The notes under the pieces: model-generated
Told to the model about the DNA's origin: nothing
Databases searched by the model: none
What the model saw: the letters and a program-made list of their open reading frames with translations, nothing else
Position numbers and translations under genes: made by a program
Assembly (NCBI RefSeq): GCF_029407905.1
Contig: NC_073642.1
Coordinates: 310,001-374,000 of the forward strand
Length of the DNA: 64,000 nt
Direction: 5' to 3'
Source of the DNA: Bubalus kerabau
Taxonomy: Eukaryota; Chordata; Mammalia; Artiodactyla; Bovidae
Shown here: positions 47,735 through 61,900 of the stretch, piece after piece
How positions within the stretch are numbered: the first letter of the stretch is position 1
Layout: every line of letters starts with the position of its first letter

Positions 47735-48725
47735 TAAACTTTTATTGCACAAGGTCCCCATGAAAAGGCCCACGCAGCAGGACAGCCACAGATTCTGTCT
47801 GCCATTAAAGGGCAGTAAGGTGCCCTCCCCACTTCTTTGCTGCCTCGGCGGCCACCAGGGTGCAATTCGCGTACCCTTCCCTTTCCCATCCTAGCAGGTG
47901 CTCCAGGGCCCGCTGGCCTACAAAGTGCCAGAAGCAGGGCTGGGCCAGCCGGCCAGAATTCAGGGTTCTGTCCCTTGGACTTCCAGCGGACACTAGGCTG
48001 CTTGGGAAAACCGCGCAGACTCTGAGGTTTTTCAGCAGAGGGGTGGAGCGGTAAAGGCCTTGACCCCAAAGACGAGGCCTTTCTGCGACCGCCAGGTTGG
48101 GGAGCTCTGAGACTGTTCCAACACATGGCAGAATACATGGTTCCCTGCTCCACGCAGTCCCCGTTCCCTTACCTGTGTTCCGCACCCCTCCGCTGTGGCC
48201 AATGGATGCCGATCCTTGGGGATCCAGGAGTTCATGAAATGGGCATTCCCAGCCGCAATGGCGACCCCCAACAGCACATCTGGAAAGCCCTCCCTCACCC
48301 CCGCCAGGAGCCGACCCCCGCTGCGAACGGACCCCCACACCGCCCTGCGCCGCCAGGTTTAGCCCCGGCCCAGCCGGGCTCCCGGCGGGTTCCCAGCCAT
48401 ATTGGCGACCCCCGGGAGCACAACAGGGACCGACCACCCACCCACAGCGAGCGGAATCTCGACCTGTGCAGCCCAGGTTTACCCCACCCTGGGTGCGATC
48501 CCGGCGCGTTTCCAGCCGCAGTGGCCATCTCTGAGAGCACAATTGGGAAGCCCTCCCAAACCCCCATCAGGAGCCGACACCCGCCCTGTGCCGCCCAGGT
48601 TTGCCCCGCCCCTGCCGCGCTCCAGGGGCGCTGCCCACCTTCACCAGTGGCTCTCGGTGAGCCCCGTCCCCACGCCCGGTTCCAGGAGAGGCTCTCGGAC
48701 CTCGCTGCTGCCGCCAGGTCAAACA
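47735..48725 (-). other. GC-rich element, copy 2a
   Basis: Matches 2667-3657 with few substitutions and the same boundary with satellite. The minus strand has AATAAA (47741-47746), the donor-like GTAAGG (complement of about 48166-48175) and AGNAHFMNSWIPKDRHP, where copy 1a has AGNAYFVNSW. A 245-residue minus-strand frame (47805-48542) is kept relative to copy 1a, which could simply reflect recent duplication. No family recognised. Confidence 0.55.
48225..48625. repeat. GC-rich ~120-bp minisatellite in element 2a
   Basis: Three imperfect units, in the same arrangement as 3155-3560, with cores near 48267, 48412 and 48533. Confidence 0.75.
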
Positions 48726-49478
48726 TGAGGACAATACATATACCCCACAGAGACAATCCAAGCTGTCTATGATTTAGGGATAAAACGAGGACTACAGAAA
48801 GGTAAGATGACCTGACCTAGGAGGGCCATGATATTCTATAGAACCAGACAAAGTTGGTTACCAAGGAAACTTTTTTCCTTGGAACCCGGAAAGCTGGTTC
48901 TTTGCATATGCAATGACCAACAATTAGCTTGTTACCCAAGCCTGCCTCGCTGCCACCCTCATCCCCCCACTCCCCAGAAGACTGGCTCAAAGAAATATTT
49001 TAAATCTCAGGCAGAAACCTGGAAGATGTCTTGTCTGTCTGTTTGGATTAAGGTATGTGTCAGTGTGAGCCTTGTGTTTTTTGATAATATTGCTCAAGTT
49101 CTGTGTTCTGATTTCAATGGTCTCAAGACAAGGCAGCCCTTCCAAATCAAACTGCTGGAAATACAAGAAAACATTGACCTAAATGAATGTCAGAGTCCCG
49201 TGAACTGGGAACTAGTCAGTATTAAATATCTAGTATTTTTGGTTTTGCTCCTCCATTATAGACATATCTAAGAGTCAACAACATTAAGCACAACATGTTC
49301 ATAGTGCCTAGGTTTCTTTTGAGGTAAAAATTGCTCTATTGTTATATCTCTCACAAGCTTGTCAGCAAGAAACTACCAGGAAACGACAACAACAAAAGTA
49401 AAAAATGTAAGTGTGATATGAGCTTTTAGACAAACTCTTTACAATAATTATACTCTAAAATATCTGCCTCTCATAGTC

Positions 49479-49661
49479 TTGATTGAAGGCAGAGGAGAAG
49501 GGGATGACAGAGGATAAGATGGTTGGATGGCATCACTGACTCGATGGACATGAGTTTGAGCAAGCCCCTGGAGCTGGTGACGGACACGGAAGCCTGGCGT
49601 CCTTCAGGCCACGGGGTCCCAAAGAGTCAGACACGACTGAGCAACTGAACTGAACTGAACT
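49479..49661 (+). mobile_element. BovB (RTE LINE) 3'-end fragment, copy 2
   Basis: Same truncated insertion as 4411-4594, with the same 5' breakpoint and GAACT tail. Confidence 0.75.
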
Positions 49662-49872
49662 AACAAACGTTTCTCCAGGTGTTTTGGTTACCCGAGTTTC
49701 TATCCTTGTGACGACAGTGTATTGAATAGCTAGGTCATTTCCAAATAAATGAAAGTTCTGAAACATTCACGACTTGAAAGGACCTCCCTTTTACACAGAA
49801 ACAAAAGAGATTTTTGACTCTCCATGAATAGTGTCTGGCACCATCCTGACATGTTAAATGTAAGAAATCAAT

Positions 49873-49922
49873 TGTTTTGTTTTGTTTTGTTCTGTTCTTG
49901 GGGGTGGGGGGAGGGGGGCGGG
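49873..49922 (+). repeat. TTTTG microsatellite followed by a G-quadruplex motif, copy 2
   Basis: The TTTTG run is shorter than in copy 1. The G-run block at 49900-49922 keeps four tracts of at least three G, although the TA between the first two tracts in copy 1 is reduced to T. Confidence 0.85.
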
Positions 49923-50328
49923 CTATAGCCAATGCCAATATAAAAGTCAGTTCTTGGTTGCTGAAGGGAAATGTATGACTTGTTATTACAAGAAAGTATA
50001 TGGAATGCAATGGCACTTGAGGAAGGAAAACGAAGTAGTTCTGTCTTACAGGTGGCAGTTTCAGGATGGGAGAAGCAAGGGAATGGGTACAGAATGGGAT
50101 AAGGAGGTTGTAGGGAAAGTGGACCCCCAGAAAAGAGTTCTGTGCCTAGCACAAGTTTTCTTGAGATGTCGAACTGCCTTTGCTAATGGAGTTTAAGTTT
50201 CTTTACCTCTTAAGTGATCTCTTCTAGGTTGACCTAGAACAGAAATCTTTGGTTAGCTTTGGCTAAGTGGAGAAGTAGTGTTTCACGGTGACATATGTGA
50301 TCCTTCCTGACTGTTTGCAGCCCTTTTG

Positions 50329-50633
50329 ATATCGATGCACTGCTTCTGCTGCTGCTGCCGCCGCCGCTGCTGCTAAGTCGTTTCAGTCGTGTCCGACTCT
50401 GTGCGACCCCATAGAAGGCAGCCCACCAGGCCCCGCAGTCCCTGGGGTTCTCTAGGCAAGAACACTGGAGTGGGTTGCCATTTCCTCCTCCCATGCATGA
50501 AAGTGAAAAGTGAACGTGAAGTCGCTCAGTGGTGTCCGAGTCTTAGCGACCCCATGGACTGCAGCCTACCAGGCTCCTCCATCCATGGGATTTTCCACGC
50601 AAGAGTACTGGAGTGGGGTGCCATTGCCTTCTC
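50329..50633 (-). mobile_element. BOV-A2 SINE, copy 2, right target-site duplication deleted
   Basis: Same dimeric SINE as 5278-5572, in reverse orientation. The left duplication ATATCGATGCAC (50329-50340) is present. After CCTTCTC at the element's edge the sequence goes directly to GCTAGCTTTGGGA, so 40 bp including the right duplication are missing relative to copy 1. Confidence 0.92.
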
Positions 50634-52140
50634 GCTAGCTTTGGGATGCCAATGACCATCCACCCTTACCAGGCAACAGAGAAGAGAAAAACACTTACCA
50701 CAGGAGGTCCTGGTAAGGAACAAGGAACTAACAAGCTCCCGCCAACCAGGATTCTGCAGAGGTCAACAAGAGGTCAATAAGAGATGGAAGACTGCAGTCC
50801 AGAGGTCCTAGCAACTTCCATCTTGCAGCAGAGACCCAGCATAGTCAAAACGAATTCAATGTTGCAAAAAATAAGTAAACAAACAAAGGACAGAAGTTCT
50901 TTGAACACATGACTGAGATTAGGGGTGAGGCAGTACATGTACGGTGCCCGGAAAATCTTAAAGTATGAGAAAGGAAAGAAATTAAAGACAACTATCAAGC
51001 TGTCCAAACTGATAAAAACGAAAGATTACACAGTTTTTTCTGTATATATTAGCAGATAATAATCTGAAAAGGAATTAAAAAAAATTCCCTTTCAATAATG
51101 TCAACATGAATACAACACTTTGCCATGGATGTAACGAGGATGACAAGACTGGCACACTGGAACTTATACACCCTGGCTGAAAACTATCCTGAATACATGG
51201 ACAGGTATTCCATAACAATGGAAAGACTTAAGATGGCAATACCATGGAATGCATCTTCAATCTGAAATGAAGATTTGATATGATTTGATCGCTCAGAGCT
51301 TTTGTGTCATCAATTGTTATTAAAGTATAAATGAGATAGAGAAAGCTGCTGACTTAGACTTGAGGCGGGGTGTACGCCCTGCTGGTCTCTAGCCAGATAT
51401 TCTACAGGCACTAGCAGTCAGCTAAGGAAAGAAAGGCACTGTCTTAGGGAATGGCACCAGGCCCCTCCCCCACGACATGCCTTGAGGTCACATTGGCAGC
51501 AGGTGAGTCATCCTGGGCCAAAAACTGATTGACATGAATCTTGAAGAAAGGCAGTGTTCCAGGCAAATATATCATTTCCTTAACATAGATTAGGAGAACA
51601 AGGTACGAGGAAAATATACTGTTTTGTTCAAGTCGCTTCTGAGCCTATTGGGGGAACCGACCTGAAGCCAGAGTCCAGCGGATATACATAGGATATTTAC
51701 ATCGCTTAAGACAAACATTTCCTCAGGAACAAATGCATTGCTTAGCTCAAGGTTTGTCTGCGAAATTCTTACACATCAGGAGATGGCTCCGAGCTGGGTT
51801 TCTACACACAAGAACATGAATGCAAAGGACAAGCCTGCACAGCCCATCTGCCCCCCTCCCGCACAGCCAGCAGCATTTCCAAGTGACCTCCTAAGGCCTT
51901 CCCCAAAATACAGGGGCACCTCTGGGTTTCCTGTTTCCCTCACTTCGAAAACTTTTCTTAAAAAAAAAAAATCCTGCACACTTCTTGATAGAATGCCACA
52001 GTGCAAGGAAAACAGGCCTTCAATACTTAAACCTCCCTGTGCCAAACACTTGGGGCTTGGTTTTGTTTTGTTTTGTTTTTTAATTACACCACCACATAAT
52101 TTAAACTTTTTACAATTTCTAATTATTCAGTACCAAAACA

Positions 52141-52917
52141 CCAAACTTTTATTCCACAAGGTCCCCATGAAAAGGCCCACGCACCAGGACAGCCACAGAT
52201 TCTGCCATGAAAGGGCAGCAAGGTGCCCTCCCCACTTCTTTGCTGCCTGGGCGGCCACCAGGGTTTGAAACCCATGCACCCTACTAACTTTCTAGGGTGC
52301 AATTCGCGGACCCTTCCCTTTCTCATCCTAGCAGGTGCTCCAGGGCCCGCTGGCCTACAAAGTGCCAGAAGCAGGGCTGGGCCAGCCGGCCAGAGTTCAG
52401 GGTTCTGTCCCTTGGACTTCCAGGGGACACTAGGCTGCTTGGGAAAACCGTGCAGACTGAGATTCTTCAGCAAAGGGGTGGAGCGGTAAAGGCCTTGACA
52501 CCAAGGGCGAGGCCTTTCTGCAACCTCCAGGTTGGGGAGCTCCGAGAATGTGCCAACAGAGGGTGGAATACGTGGTTCCCTGCTCCACGCAGTCCCAGTT
52601 CCCTTACCTGTGGTCCGCAGCCCTCCACTGCACCCACGGGATGGCGATCCTTGGGGACCCAGGAGCGTACGAAATGGGCGTTCCCAGCCGCAGTTGCACC
52701 CCCGAGAGCGCAATTGGGACCGAAACCCACCTAAAGCCATCGGAATCTCGACCCGTGCAGCCCGGGTTTACCCAGTCCCGGGTGCGCTCCCGGCGCGTTT
52801 TCAGCCTCAGTGTCCACCTCCGAGAGCACAACTGGGAAGCCCGCCCCCACCCCCGCCAGAAGCCGAACCCCGCCCCACGCCGCCCGCGTTCGCCCCGCCC
52901 CTGCACGGTCCAGATAC
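52141..52917 (-). other. GC-rich element, copy 2b
   Basis: Counterpart of 7119-8016 but 122 bp shorter, because one minisatellite unit is missing. The minus strand has AATAAA (52148-52153) and AGNAHFVRSWVPKDRHP. The minus-strand frame 52123-52740 (205 aa) differs in frame usage from copy 1b, which argues against coding constraint. Confidence 0.55.
52665..52898. repeat. GC-rich ~120-bp minisatellite in element 2b, two units
   Basis: Only two cores remain, near 52704 and 52823. The first is a hybrid: its left part matches unit 1 and its right part unit 2 of element 1b (7682 and 7803). Confidence 0.8.
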
Positions 52918-55900
52918 CTTCCCAGCTTCTAGCGTTCACGCCCGGGTAGGATCAGGATGCAGGAGTATGGGAGATGTGTCTGGAGCCTGACAGCCTCAGC
53001 TCCGCTCTGGCCTGCCCTTTGGACCTAGGAGCCAGGCCAACTTGCAGAGGGCTTAGGGCCCCATTGTATGCAAACTACCAAGGCCTACCTCAAGGAGAGC
53101 TCTGTCCGAGGGAAGGGAAGCGCCCCAGGCTGCGTTCCCAAGCTGTTGCTTGGCAATGCAGACTCAGCGGTAAACGGAGGGAATCAGGGTCCTAGTGCCC
53201 CTGTCTTGGGGAGGAAGCTCCACAGCCAGAGTGTTCCTCCCTTTGTGCCCAGAAAGCGCCTGCCAGACTGGGCTTCCCCGGAGCTCTGTTGCAGAGCAGA
53301 GACGTGTGGATCTGTTTTGGGGCCTTGCCATGTGCGTTTGGGCTCCCTAGCACAGCCCCAGCGTAGGGGAACCAGCCCCTGAGCAAAGAGCTCCAGGCAG
53401 TGCTTTGTGCCAGGCCTGGATGCCCAGTCCCAGCACGCAGGAGAGATGAGTTAGGCTGCCGGCGGGTCCTTGCAAGCCTGTATTGGAAAGGACCGAGTGA
53501 GCTTCCACACCGGCGGAGCTGCAGACCTGCGCCCAGGTGCGATAGGACAGAGACCCTGTCGAGAGGCTGCTCTGCCTGGGCGAGCCTCGCCAAGCCCTTC
53601 CCAGCTTCTAGCGTTTGCGCCTGCAAAGGAGCAGGCTGCGGGAGTGTGGGCGACATGACTGGCTCCTGACTGGCCTCAGCTCCGCTCTTGCCTTCCCTTT
53701 GGACCTAGGAGCCAGGCCTCCTTGCAGACGGCTTAGGGCACGGGGGTGTGCAAACTGCGAAAGCCTCCCGCAAGGAGACCTCTGTCTGAGGGAAGGGAAA
53801 TGCCCCAGGTTGCATTCCCAAGCTGTTGCTTGGTAGCCCAGACTCAGCGCTGAACGGAGGGAATCAGGGTCCCAGTGCCCCTGTCATGGGGAGGGAGCTC
53901 CACAGCCAGAGTGTTCCTCCGTTTGTGTTCAGAAACCGCCTTACAGACTGGGCTTCCCCAGAGCTCAGCTCCAGAGCAGAGTCATGTGCATGTGGTTTGG
54001 GGCCTTCCCCTGTGCCTTTGGGCTCCCTAGCACAGTCCCAGTGCAGGGGAACCAGCCCCTGAGCAGAGAGCTCCAGGCAGTGCTCTGTGCCCTGGATTGG
54101 AAGCCCACTCCCAGCACGCGGGAGAATAGAGTCAGGCCGCCGTCGGGTGCTTGCAAGCCTGTATTGGGAAGGACCGAATGAGCTTCCACTCCGGCGGAGC
54201 TCCAGATCTGCGCCCAGGCGCGATATCGCAGAGCCCCGGCCTAGAGGCTGCTCTGCCTGGGCGAGCCTCGCCAAGCCCTTCCCAGCTTCAAGCTTTCGCG
54301 CAGGGGAAGGAACAGACTGCGGAAGTGGGGGAGACGTGACTGGCGGGCGCCTTACTGGCCTCAGCTCCGCTCTTCCCTTCCCTTTGCACCTATGATCCAT
54401 GCCTCCTTGCAGAGGGCTTAGGGCCCGAAGGAGAGCTCTGTCAGAGGGAAGGGAAGCGCCCCAGGCTGCATTCCCAAGCTGTTGTTTAGCCGCCCAGACT
54501 CAGCGCTGCACAGGGGTAATCAGGCTCTCTGTGCCCGCAGCTTCACACACAGGTGTGTCTCCGTAGGAATCAAGAAAGATCCTGACAGAGTGAGGTTCAT
54601 TAGAGCTATACTAAAGAGCAAAGGCTTGTCCATGTGGTCTTGCCTTCCCCTGTGCCTTTGGGTCTCCAGGCTCGGCCCCAGCTCCGTGGAAACAACCCCT
54701 GAGAAAATATCTTCAAGATCCGCTTTTCCCAGTGTCTGGGAACCGGGGTTCGTAGGAGGAGAGAAAAGCACGCCTCCATCAGGAACGAAAAGGCAGCCAA
54801 CCTGCCTGTGTTTTGAAGCCTCTATTTGGAAGGAATGGGTTAGCTTCTCCTAAAGGAGGCCTCCAGATCTGCTCAGAAGTCGGTAATTCCAGAGGCAGGG
54901 TACTGGTTCCTGACTGTCCTTTGCCAGCCTTGCAAAGACATTCCAAGATTCTAGAGTTATATTCCATGAAGGAGCAGGCTTCGGGAAAGTGTCAGAGGGG
55001 ACTGGCTCCTTATTGGCCTCAGCTCAGCTATTGCCTTTCCATCCAAACTAGACAAGGGCCTACTTTATGAAGGGTAAGGGTCTTCTTCTTTGAAACTGCC
55101 AAGGGCTACAGCAATGAGACCTCTGTCAAGGCGAGGGAAGCCTAAGAGGACGGATTCCCAAGCAGGTGCTTTACTACAAAGCATCAGCACCCCACGGAGA
55201 GAACCAAGATCCCTGTTCCCCAATGTTGGGAGTGTAGCTTCACACACAGAGTTGTCTCTATAGGAGCCAAGAATGTTCCTGAGAGATTAGGTTCACTAAA
55301 CCTCTCCTACAGAGCATAGACCTGTCCATGTGGTTTTTCCTTCCCCTGTGAGTTGGGTCCCCGAGGTCCACCACACCTCCGGGGAAACTGTCCCTGAGAA
55401 AAGATCTCCAGGAACCGCTTCGCTGAGGCTGGAAAACGCTGTTCACAGGAAGTAAGGCAAGCGAATCTCCTGCAGAGAAAAAGAGGCCTTACTGTCCCTG
55501 GAGGAGCAGGCTGCCAGAGTGTGTGAAACCTGACTGTTGCCTTACTGGCCTCAGTTCCACCATTGCCTGTTCCTCCGAACTAGGACCCAGGCCTATTTGG
55601 AGAAGCGTTTGGCTGCGGATTTCTACCAAGTGCCAAGGGCTACAGCAGTGAGAATTCTCTCAGCGGTAAGGGAGAGCATTTTATGGATTCTCAAGCTGTT
55701 TTCTGAACGACAGCGTCAAAATGAACTGAGAGAATCAGGCTCTCTGTGCCCCTGTGTTAGGTACGCAGCTTCACACACAGAAGTGTCTCTATAGGAGCCA
55801 AGAATATTCCTGAGAGATGAGGTTCACTAGAAGTCTGCTACAGAGCATAGACCTGTCCATATGGTTTTGCCTTGCCCTGTGAGTTGGGACCCCGAGGTCC

Positions 55901-58900
55901 GCCCCAGCTCAGGGGAAGGAGCCCCTGAGAAAAGATCTCCAGGGACCGCTATTCCCCCAGGCTGGCAAACGCAGTTCACAGGAGGTAACGCAAGCGAGCC
56001 TCCTGCAAGGCACAACAGGCCTTAGTGTCCCTGGACGATCAGGCTGCCAGAGTGTGTGAGACCTGACTGGTGCCTTACTGGCCTCAGCTCCGCCATTGCA
56101 TGTTCCTCTGAACTAGGACCCAGGCCTACTAGGAGAAGGGTTTGGGTATGGATTTCTAAATACTGCCAAGGGGTATAGCAATGAGAACTGTGTCACGGGT
56201 AAGGAAGAGCATTGTATGGATTTTCAAGCTGTTGTTTGAACGACAGCTTCAAAGCTCCACAGAGAGAATCAGACTCTGTGTCTCCATGTTCGGTACACAG
56301 CTTCACAGACAGGGGTGTCTCCATAGGAAACAAGAACGTTCCTGACAGAGTGAGGTTCACTAGAGCTCTCCTAGAGAGCAAAGACTTGTCCATGTGGTTT
56401 TTCTTCCCCTGTGCGTTTGGGGCTCCAGGCTCGGCCCCAGCTCCGTGGAAACAACCCCTGAGAAAAGATCTTCAAGATCCGCTTTTCCCAGAGGCTGGGA
56501 TGTGGGGTTCATAGGAGGCGGGAAAAGCAGGCCTCCTTCAGAGAGCAAGAGGCAGCCAAGCGGCCTGCGTTTGGAAGCCTCTATTTGGAAGAATGGGTTA
56601 GCTTCCCCTAAGGGTGACCTCCAGATCTGTTCAGAAGTCGGTAATACCAGAGGCAGTGTGCAGGGTCCTGACTGCCCTTTGCCAGCCTTGCAAAGACATT
56701 CCTAGATTCTACAGTTATCTTCCTGAAGAAGCAGGCTTTGGGAATATGTCAGACTTGACTGGCGCCTTATTGGCCTCAGCTCAGCTATTGCCTTTCCATT
56801 CAAAGTAGGACAAGGCCCTACTTTATGAAGGGTAAGGGTCTTCTTCTTTCCAAACTGCCGAGGGCTACAGCAATGAGACCTCCGTAAATGCGAGGGAAGC
56901 ATAAGCGGATGGATTATCAGGAAGGTTCTTTGCCACCAAGCATCAGCACCCCACGGAGAGAATCAGGCTCCCTTTGCCCCTATGTGGGGTGTGTAGATTC
57001 ACACACAGTGGTGTCTCTACAGGAGCCAAGAATGTTCCTGAGAGATGAGGCTCACAAGAGCTCTCCTACAGAGTGCTCACCTGTACATGTGGTTTCGCCT
57101 TCCCCTGTGAGTTGGGTGCCCGAGGTCCGCCCCAGCTCCGAGAAAACAGCCTCTGAGAAAAGATCTCCAGGAACCGCTTTTCGCCCAGGCTGGGAAAAGC
57201 TGTTCACAGGAAGTAAGGCAAGTGAGCCTCCTGCAGAGAAAAAGAAGCCTTACTGTCCCTGGAGGAGCAGGCTGCCAGAGTGTGTGAAAACTGACTGGTG
57301 CCATACTGGTCTTAGCTCCGCCATTGCTTGTTCCTCCGAACTGGGACTCAGGCCTACTTGGAGAAGGGTTTAGGTGCAGATTTCTACAAACTGCCAAGGG
57401 CTACTGCAATGAGAACTCTCTCAGAGGTAAGGGCGAGAATTGTATGGATTCTCAAGCTGTTTTCTGAACGACAGCATTAAACCTGCACAGAGAGAATCAG
57501 GCTCTCTGCCGCCATGTTGGGTACGCAGTTTCACACACAGAGGTGTCCGCATAGGAGCCAAGAACGTTCGTCAAAGACTGAGGTTCACTAGAGCTCTCTT
57601 AGAGAGCAAAGACTTGTTCATGTGGTTTTGCCTTCCCCTGTACGTGTGGGTCTCTGGGCACAACCCCAGCTCCGTGGAAAAAACCCCTGAGCAAAGATCT
57701 CCAAGAATCTGCTTTTCCCCCATGCTGGGAACCAGGGATCATAGGAGGCAGGAAAAGCAAGCCTCCTTCAGGCAAGAAGAGGCAGCCAACCGGCCTGTGT
57801 TTGGAAACCTCTATTTGCAAGGAATGGGTTAGCTTCTCCAGAAGGAGACCTCCAGATCTGCTCAGAAGATAGATATTCCAGAGGCAGGGTCGAGGTTCCT
57901 GACTGCCCTTTGCCAGCCTTGCAAAGACATTCCTAGATTCTAGCAATATTTTCCATGAAGCAGCAGGCATCGGGAATATGTCAGAGTTGACAGGTGCCTT
58001 ACTGGCCTCAGCTCAGCTATTGCCTTTCCTTTCAAACTAGGATCAGGGCCTACTTGGTGAAGGGTAAGGGTCTGCTTCTTTCCAAAGTGCCAAGAGACAC
58101 AGCAATGAGACCTCTGTCAAGGCGAGGGAAGCGTAAGCCGATGGATTCTCAAACAAGTGCTTTGCCACAAAGCATCAGCACCCCACAGAGAGAATCAGGC
58201 TCCCTGTGCCCCTATGTTCGGTGTGTAGCTTTACACACAGAGGTGTCTCTGTACGAGCCAAGAATGTTCCTAAGAGATGAGACACACTAACGTCTCCTAC
58301 AGAGCATAGACCTGTCCATGTGGTTTTTCCTTCCCCTGTGAGATGGGTCCCCGAGGTCCACCGCAGCTCTGGGGATAGAGCCCCTGAGAAAAGATCTCCA
58401 GGAACCGCTTTTTGCCCAGGCTGGGAAACGCAGTTCACAGGAGGCAAGGCAAGCGAGCCTCCCGCAGGGAAAAATAGGCCTTACTGTCCCTGGAGGAGCA
58501 GGCTGCCAGAGTGTGTGACACCTGACTGGTGCCTTACTGACCTCAGCTCCGCCATTGCATGGCCATCCAAACCAGGACTCAGGCCTACTTGGAGAAGGGT
58601 TTGGGTGCGGATTTGTAAAAACTGCCAAAGGCTACAGCAATGAGAAGTCTCTCAGAGGTAAGGGAGAGCATTGTATGGATTCTCAAGCTGTTGTTTGAAT
58701 GACAGCTTCAAAGCTGCAAAGAGAGAATCAGGCCCTGTGTGCCCCCTTGTTGGGTACGCAGCTCCACACACAGAGGTATCCCCGTAGAATCCAAGACTTT
58801 CCTCACATACTGAGGTTAACTAGAGTTCTCCTACAGAGCAAGACTTGTCCATGTGGTTTTGCCTTCCTCTGTGCATGTGGGTCTCCGGGCTCGGCTCCAA

Positions 58901-61900
58901 CTCCGTTGAAATAGCCCCTGAAAAAAGATCTCCAAGAACCACTTTTCCTCCAGGTGGGAAGCGGAGTTCACAGGAAGCGGAACAAGCAAGCCTCCTTCGG
59001 GCAAGTAGAGGCAGCCAACTAGCCTGTGTTTGGAAGCCTCTCTTTGGAAGGAATGGTTAGCTTCTCCAAAAGAAGACCTCCAGATCTGCTCAGAAGACGG
59101 AAATTCCAGAGGCAGGGTCGAGGTTCCTGACTGTCCTTTGCCAGCCTTGCAAAGACATTTCTAGATTCTAGCGTTGTTTTCCATGAAGGAGCAGGCTTCA
59201 GGAATATGTCAGACTTGACTGGCGCCTTACTGGCCTCAGCTCAGCTATCGCCTTTCCGTTCAAACTAGGACAAGGGCCTACTTGGTGAAGGGTAAGGCTT
59301 TGCTTCTTTCCAAACTGCCAAAGGCTACAGCAAAGAGACCTCTGTCAAAGAGAGGGAAGTGGAAGCGGATGGACTCTCAAACAGGTGCTTTGCCACAAAG
59401 CATCTGCACCCCACGGAGAGAATCAGGCTGCATTTGCCCCTATGTTGGGTGTGTAGCTTCAAACACAGAGGTGTCTCTATAGGAGCAAAGAATGTTCCTG
59501 GGAGATGAGGTTCACTAGAGCTCTGCTACAGAGCATAGACCTGTCCATATGGTTTTGCCTTCCCCTGTGAGTTGGGTTCCCGATGTTTGCCCCAGCTCCG
59601 AGGAAGAAACCCCTGAGAAAACACCTCCAGGAACTGCTTTTCGTCCAGACTGGGAAACGCAGTTCACAGGAGGCAAGGCAAGCGAGCCTCCTGCAGAGAA
59701 AAAGAGGCCTTACTGCCCCTTGGAGGAGCAGGCTGCAAGAGTGTGTGAGACCTGACTGGTGCCTTACTGGCCTCAGCTCCGCCATTGCATGTTCCTCCGA
59801 ACTAGGACCCAGGCCTACTAGGAGAAGGGTTTGGGTGCGGATTTCTAAAAAACTGCCAAGGGCTACAGCAATGAGAAGTCTCTCAGAGGTAAGGGAGAGC
59901 ATTGTATGGATTCTCAAGCTGTTGTTTGAATGACAGCTTCAAAGCTGCAAAGAGAGAATCAGTCTCTCTGTGCCCCCTTGTTGGGTACGCAGCTTCACAC
60001 ACAGGGGTGTCTCCATAGGAGTCAAGAACGTTCCTGACACAGTAAGTTTCACTTAGAGGTCTCCTGGAGAGCAAAGACTTGTCCATGTGGTTTTCCTTCC
60101 CCTGTGCGATTGGGTCTCTGGTCTCAGCCCCAGCTCCATGGAAACAACCCCTGAGAAAATATCTTCAAGATCCGCTTTTCCCAGAGGCTGGGAACAGGGC
60201 TTCATAGGATGCGAGAAAAGCAGGCCTCCTTCGGGCACGAAGAGGCAGCCAACCGGCCTGTTTTGAAGCCTCTACTTGGAAAGAATGGGTTAGCTTCTCC
60301 TAAAGGAGACCTCCAGATCTGCTCAGAAGTCGGTAATTCCAGAGGCAGGGTGCTGGTTCCTGACTGCCCTTTGCCAGCCTTGCAAAGACATTCCCAGATT
60401 CTAGAGTTATTTTCCATGAAGGTGAAGGCTACGGGAGTATGTCAGACTTGGCAGGCACCTTATTGGCCTCAGCTCAGCTATTACCTTTCCATTCAAACTA
60501 GGACAAAGGCCTACTTTATGAAGGGTAAGTGTCTTCTTCTTTCCAAACTGCCAAGGGCTACAGCAATGGGACCTCTGTCAAGGCGAGGGAAGCCTAAGTG
60601 GATGGATTCTCAAGCACGTGCTTTGCCACAAAGCATCAGCACCCCAAGGAGAGAATCAGGCTCCATTTGCCCCTATGTTGGGTGTGTAGCTTCACATACA
60701 GAGGTGTCTCTATAGGAGGCCAGAATGTTCCTGAGAGATGAGGTTCACTAGAGCTCTCCTACAGAGCATAGACCTGTCCATGTGCTTTTGCCTTCCCCTG
60801 TGAGTTGGGTCCTCGAGGTCCTCCCCAGCTCCGGGGAAGGAGCCCCTGAGAAAAGATCTCCAGGGACCCCTTTTCCCCCAGGCTGGGAAATGCAGCTCAC
60901 AGGAGGGAAGTCAAGTGAGCCTCCTGCAGGGAAAAAGAGGGCTTACTGTCCCTGGACGATCAGGCTGCCAGAGTGTGTGAGACCTGACTGGTGCCTTATT
61001 GGCCTCAGCTCTGCCATTGCATGTTCCTCCGAACTAGGACCCAGGACTACTTGGAGAAGGGTTTGGGTGCGGATTTCTAAAAACTGCCAAGGGCTACAGC
61101 AATGAGAACTCTGTCACGGGTAAGGAAGAGCATTGTATGGATTTTCAAGGTGTTTTTTGAACGACATCTTTAAAGCTACACAGAGAGAATCAGGCTCTCT
61201 GTGCCCCCATGTTGGGTACGCAGCTTCGCACACAGGGGTGTCTCCATATGAATCAAGAATGTTCGTGACAGAGTGAAGTTCACTAGAGCTCTCCTAGAGA
61301 GCAAAGACTTGTCCATGTGGTTTTTCTTCCCCTGTTAGTTTGGGTCTCCAGGCTTAGCCCCAGCTCCGTGGAAACAACCCCCGAGAAAAGATCTTCAAGA
61401 TCCGCTTTTCCCAGAGCCTGGGAAGCTGGGTTCATAGGAGGCAGGAAAAGCAAGCCTCCTTCGGGCACGAAGAGGCAGCCGACCGGCCTGTTTTTGGAAG
61501 TCTCAATATGGAAGGAATGAGTTAGATTCTCCTAAAGTAGACCTCCAGATCTGCTCAGAAATCGGTAATTCCAGAGGCAGGGTGCAGGCTCCTGACTGCC
61601 CTTTGCCAGCCTTGCAGAGACATTCCTAGATTCCAGCGTTATTTTCCATGAAGGAGCAGGCTTCGGGAATATGTCAGACTTGACTGGTGCCTTATTGGCC
61701 TCAGCTCAGCTCTTGCCTTTCCTTTCAAACTAGGACAAGGGCCCACTTTATGAAAGGTAAGGGTCCTCTTCTTTCCAAACTGCCAAGGGCTACAGCAATG
61801 AGACCTCTGTCAAGGCGAGGGAAGCGTAAGCTGATGGATTCTCAAGCAGGTGCTTTGCCACAAAGCATCAGCACCCCACGGAAAGAATCTGGCTCCCTTT

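Larger units (their letters stand above)
48726..52140. other. AT-richer spacer of the composite module, copy 2
   Basis: Near-identical counterpart of 3658-7118 in the same orientation: BovB fragment (49479-49661), TTTTG run and G-quadruplex motif (about 49873-49922), and BOV-A2 SINE (50341-50633). One clear structural difference is a 40-bp deletion immediately after the SINE. The frames at 48828-49271 and 51738-52268 show no recognisable domain. No gene called. Confidence 0.7.
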